Assembly (NCBI GenBank): GCA_903904815.1
Contig: CAIVDU010000056.1
Location: 1-64,000, forward strand
Direction of reading: 5' to 3'
DNA from: an uncultured Armatimonadota bacterium
Lineage (GTDB): Bacteria > Armatimonadota > Fimbriimonadia > Fimbriimonadales > Fimbriimonadaceae
Length of the DNA: 64,000 bases
The position numbers and the translations under genes were made by a program. The notes beneath the pieces were generated by a model. That model did not search any database. It saw only the letters and a list, made by a program, of their open reading frames with translations, and was not told the origin of the DNA. Positions 62,772-64,000 of this stretch are shown here, one piece after another. Numbering within the stretch: the stretch's first letter is position 1; every line of letters begins with the position of its first letter.

Positions 62772-64000
62772 ATGGGTAACGGACGGATCAGGATTCTCAG
62801 CGCGATTCCCGGTCCCACCAGCCTCAACCCGATCGTTCGTGACTTCATGAGACACCGAGAAGGTGTCGTCACTGCGTTTTCCGATTCCCTTTTGCCGGCG
62901 TGCGCCGAGATTATCGGCGAAGACACCCTCATCGAGGTCAAACCGTTCGGGGAGCTCGTTCGCCAGACCCTCGAGATGTGTGGCGAGGAGGTCACTCCGC
63001 TCGCTCAGCAGGGCCAGTGCATCGCCGCGACCGCCCAGGTAGCTGCCGATTTGGAAGACGACTCTCCGTTCTGGAGGACGCGTCACTTCGCGGGACTTCA
63101 CGAAAGCCTCTGGTCGACGATCAAGGAACTCCGAGAGTGGGGCATCGATCGCGAGGAGTTCGCGCGACTCGGCGAACTCGTCAATCCCCGCTTGGGTCGT
63201 AAGCTCGCCGACCTGGGGTTGATCTCCAAGAAGGTCGAGGAGATTCTGTATGCGGTTGGTCGCCAAACCCACGGCGCCCAGATTGCCAACTGCTTGGATG
63301 GCGCCGTCGAGCATGACGCGACCCTCGATCGCCTTCTCGTCTTCGTTGGAAGTGAGGACAACCCGATGCGGGTGGAGTGGATCAAGTGGATGGCGGAGGG
63401 TGGCACCGAGGTCACGGTGGTCGTGGATCGACACGCGACCGGTGCTCCGTTGTTCGCGGGGGCGCGGCGCATGATCGAGCGCTTCGGGGGCACGATGATC
63501 GAAATGGGCGACGCAAACCGCCTGGCCCGCAATCTGTTCACCGTCCCCGAACATGGGGGCGCTCCGATCGAGTCCCAGATCATGAGCGCAGCGGACCCGT
63601 TGGCGGAGGTTGAATGGGCACTCCGAGGATGCCTTGAGTTCGGTGAACTGCACGAATCCGCGATTTTCGTGCGCAACCTAGAGACCTATGCGCCGCTCAT
63701 TGAAATCGCCTCGAAGCGATTGGGCGTTCCCGTGCGCATGGCGAGAAGGGCGCCGCTGTTGACGAACGCCTTCGCCCGGCTCACGCTGACTGCGCTAAAG
63801 TTCTGCGCTTCGAACGATGTGCGGAGGATCGCTCCCATCGTACGAAGCAGCTATCTAAGCCTCGGCTTGAGTCAAAAGGGCGAGTTGGATTCCCAGATCC
63901 GGGAGGCTCATCGGACTCGGGCGAGTCAGTGGACGACTCTGCAGACCTGGAGTGAACTTCACGAGGAGACGTTCCCCTGGCTGGTCAAAGTCTTGGCTTG
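62772..64000 (+). CDS. AddB/RexB-like nuclease-helicase subunit, 3'-truncated
   Basis: Open from the ATG at 62772 to the window end, about 409 residues and continuing. Pattern of an AddB-type inactivated helicase domain: LSAIPGPTSLNPIVRDF near the start, RLLVFVGSEDNPMRVEWIK, SAADPLAEVEWALRGCLE and HESAIFVRNLETYAPLIE, then VPVRMARRAPLLTNAFARLT. It resembles PD-(D/E)XK-nuclease/AddB proteins acting in double-strand break repair. The nuclease domain and 4Fe-4S cysteines, if present, lie beyond the window. The N-terminal Walker A is not canonical. Confidence 0.75.
   Translation, partial: MGNGRIRILSAIPGPTSLNPIVRDFMRHREGVVTAFSDSLLPACAEIIGEDTLIEVKPFGELVRQTLEMCGEEVTPLAQQGQCIAATAQVAADLEDDSPFWRTRHFAGLHESLWSTIKELREWGIDREEFARLGELVNPRLGRKLADLGLISKKVEEILYAVGRQTHGAQIANCLDGAVEHDATLDRLLVFVGSEDNPMRVEWIKWMAEGGTEVTVVVDRHATGAPLFAGARRMIERFGGTMIEMGDANRLARNLFTVPEHGGAPIESQIMSAADPLAEVEWALRGCLEFGELHESAIFVRNLETYAPLIEIASKRLGVPVRMARRAPLLTNAFARLTLTALKFCASNDVRRIAPIVRSSYLSLGLSQKGELDSQIREAHRTRASQWTTLQTWSELHEETFPWLVKVLA

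Noticed and set aside
62742-63653. 303-codon open frame on the minus strand
   Set aside because: Antisense to the AddB-like gene, low-complexity composition, no family features.

Overview
The window is about 57% GC, densely coded on both strands, and looks like ordinary chromosome of a free-living, Gram-negative-type bacterium. It has PEP-CTERM-like secreted proteins, a type IV pilus/type II secretion inner-membrane protein, a prepilin-like protein, lipoproteins and a BamE-like protein. It also has a bacterial proteasome alpha-type subunit, a WhiG/FliA-type sigma factor and a family of secreted TPR-like proteins with an N-terminal CLWDRDTL motif. Together these suggest Armatimonadota (Fimbriimonas-like). 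That placement is an inference from gene content, since there is no rRNA in the window. I see no tRNA, rRNA, CRISPR array, phage or insertion sequence. TTG starts and ATGA/TTGA stop-start overlaps are common, so many genes are probably translationally coupled.

Layout. 1-7 kb: end of mnmG, an M50 protease, an orphan proteasome alpha subunit, an M28/glutaminyl-cyclase-like peptidase, a 5'-nucleotidase C-domain protein, a PAS histidine kinase, and an orphan rplK with its own terminator. 7-12.5 kb: a four-gene operon (E2 acyltransferase, C26 amidohydrolase, biotinyl carrier, HMG-CoA lyase), then a convergent membrane protein and a glycosyltransferase. 12.6-20 kb: HTH regulator, queA, HAD, DUF2905, two paralogous secreted proteins flanking a sterol-desaturase-like hydroxylase and a PEP-CTERM protein. 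20-27.5 kb: tdk, FmdB, RNase G, a DnaA-domain-I-like protein, an MBL phosphodiesterase, a FliA/WhiG sigma factor and a SurA-like lipoprotein. 27.5-36 kb: spermidine synthesis (speE, speD), a MacB-like ABC exporter, a RibD-type reductase, DsbA/FrnE, Gfo/Idh, DUF3052, tsaE and a VOC protein. 36-47 kb: polysaccharide deacetylase plus glycosyltransferase, PspA, a TPR-like protein with a broken paralogue, a hydrolase pair, and a block of secreted/prepilin genes ending in a gene-poor, AT-rich 0.8-kb region. 47-54 kb: atpDC, an M20D amidohydrolase, pilC/gspF, and a sigma-70 factor fused to a degenerate GGDEF domain. 54-64 kb: secreted proteins of unknown function (one aegerolysin-like plus PLAT-like, one Hcp-like with a Sec signal), a PaiB-like protein, a coiled-coil zinc-ribbon protein, a lipoprotein, a GT2, and the 5' part of an AddB-like nuclease/helicase subunit running off the window.

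The most unusual item is the sigma factor-GGDEF fusion at 52192-53469. It could couple nucleotide or protein sensing directly to promoter selection. Next are the isolated proteasome alpha subunit and the set of secreted proteins with toxin-like or Hcp-like folds. All functions are read from sequence motifs only; no search was run.
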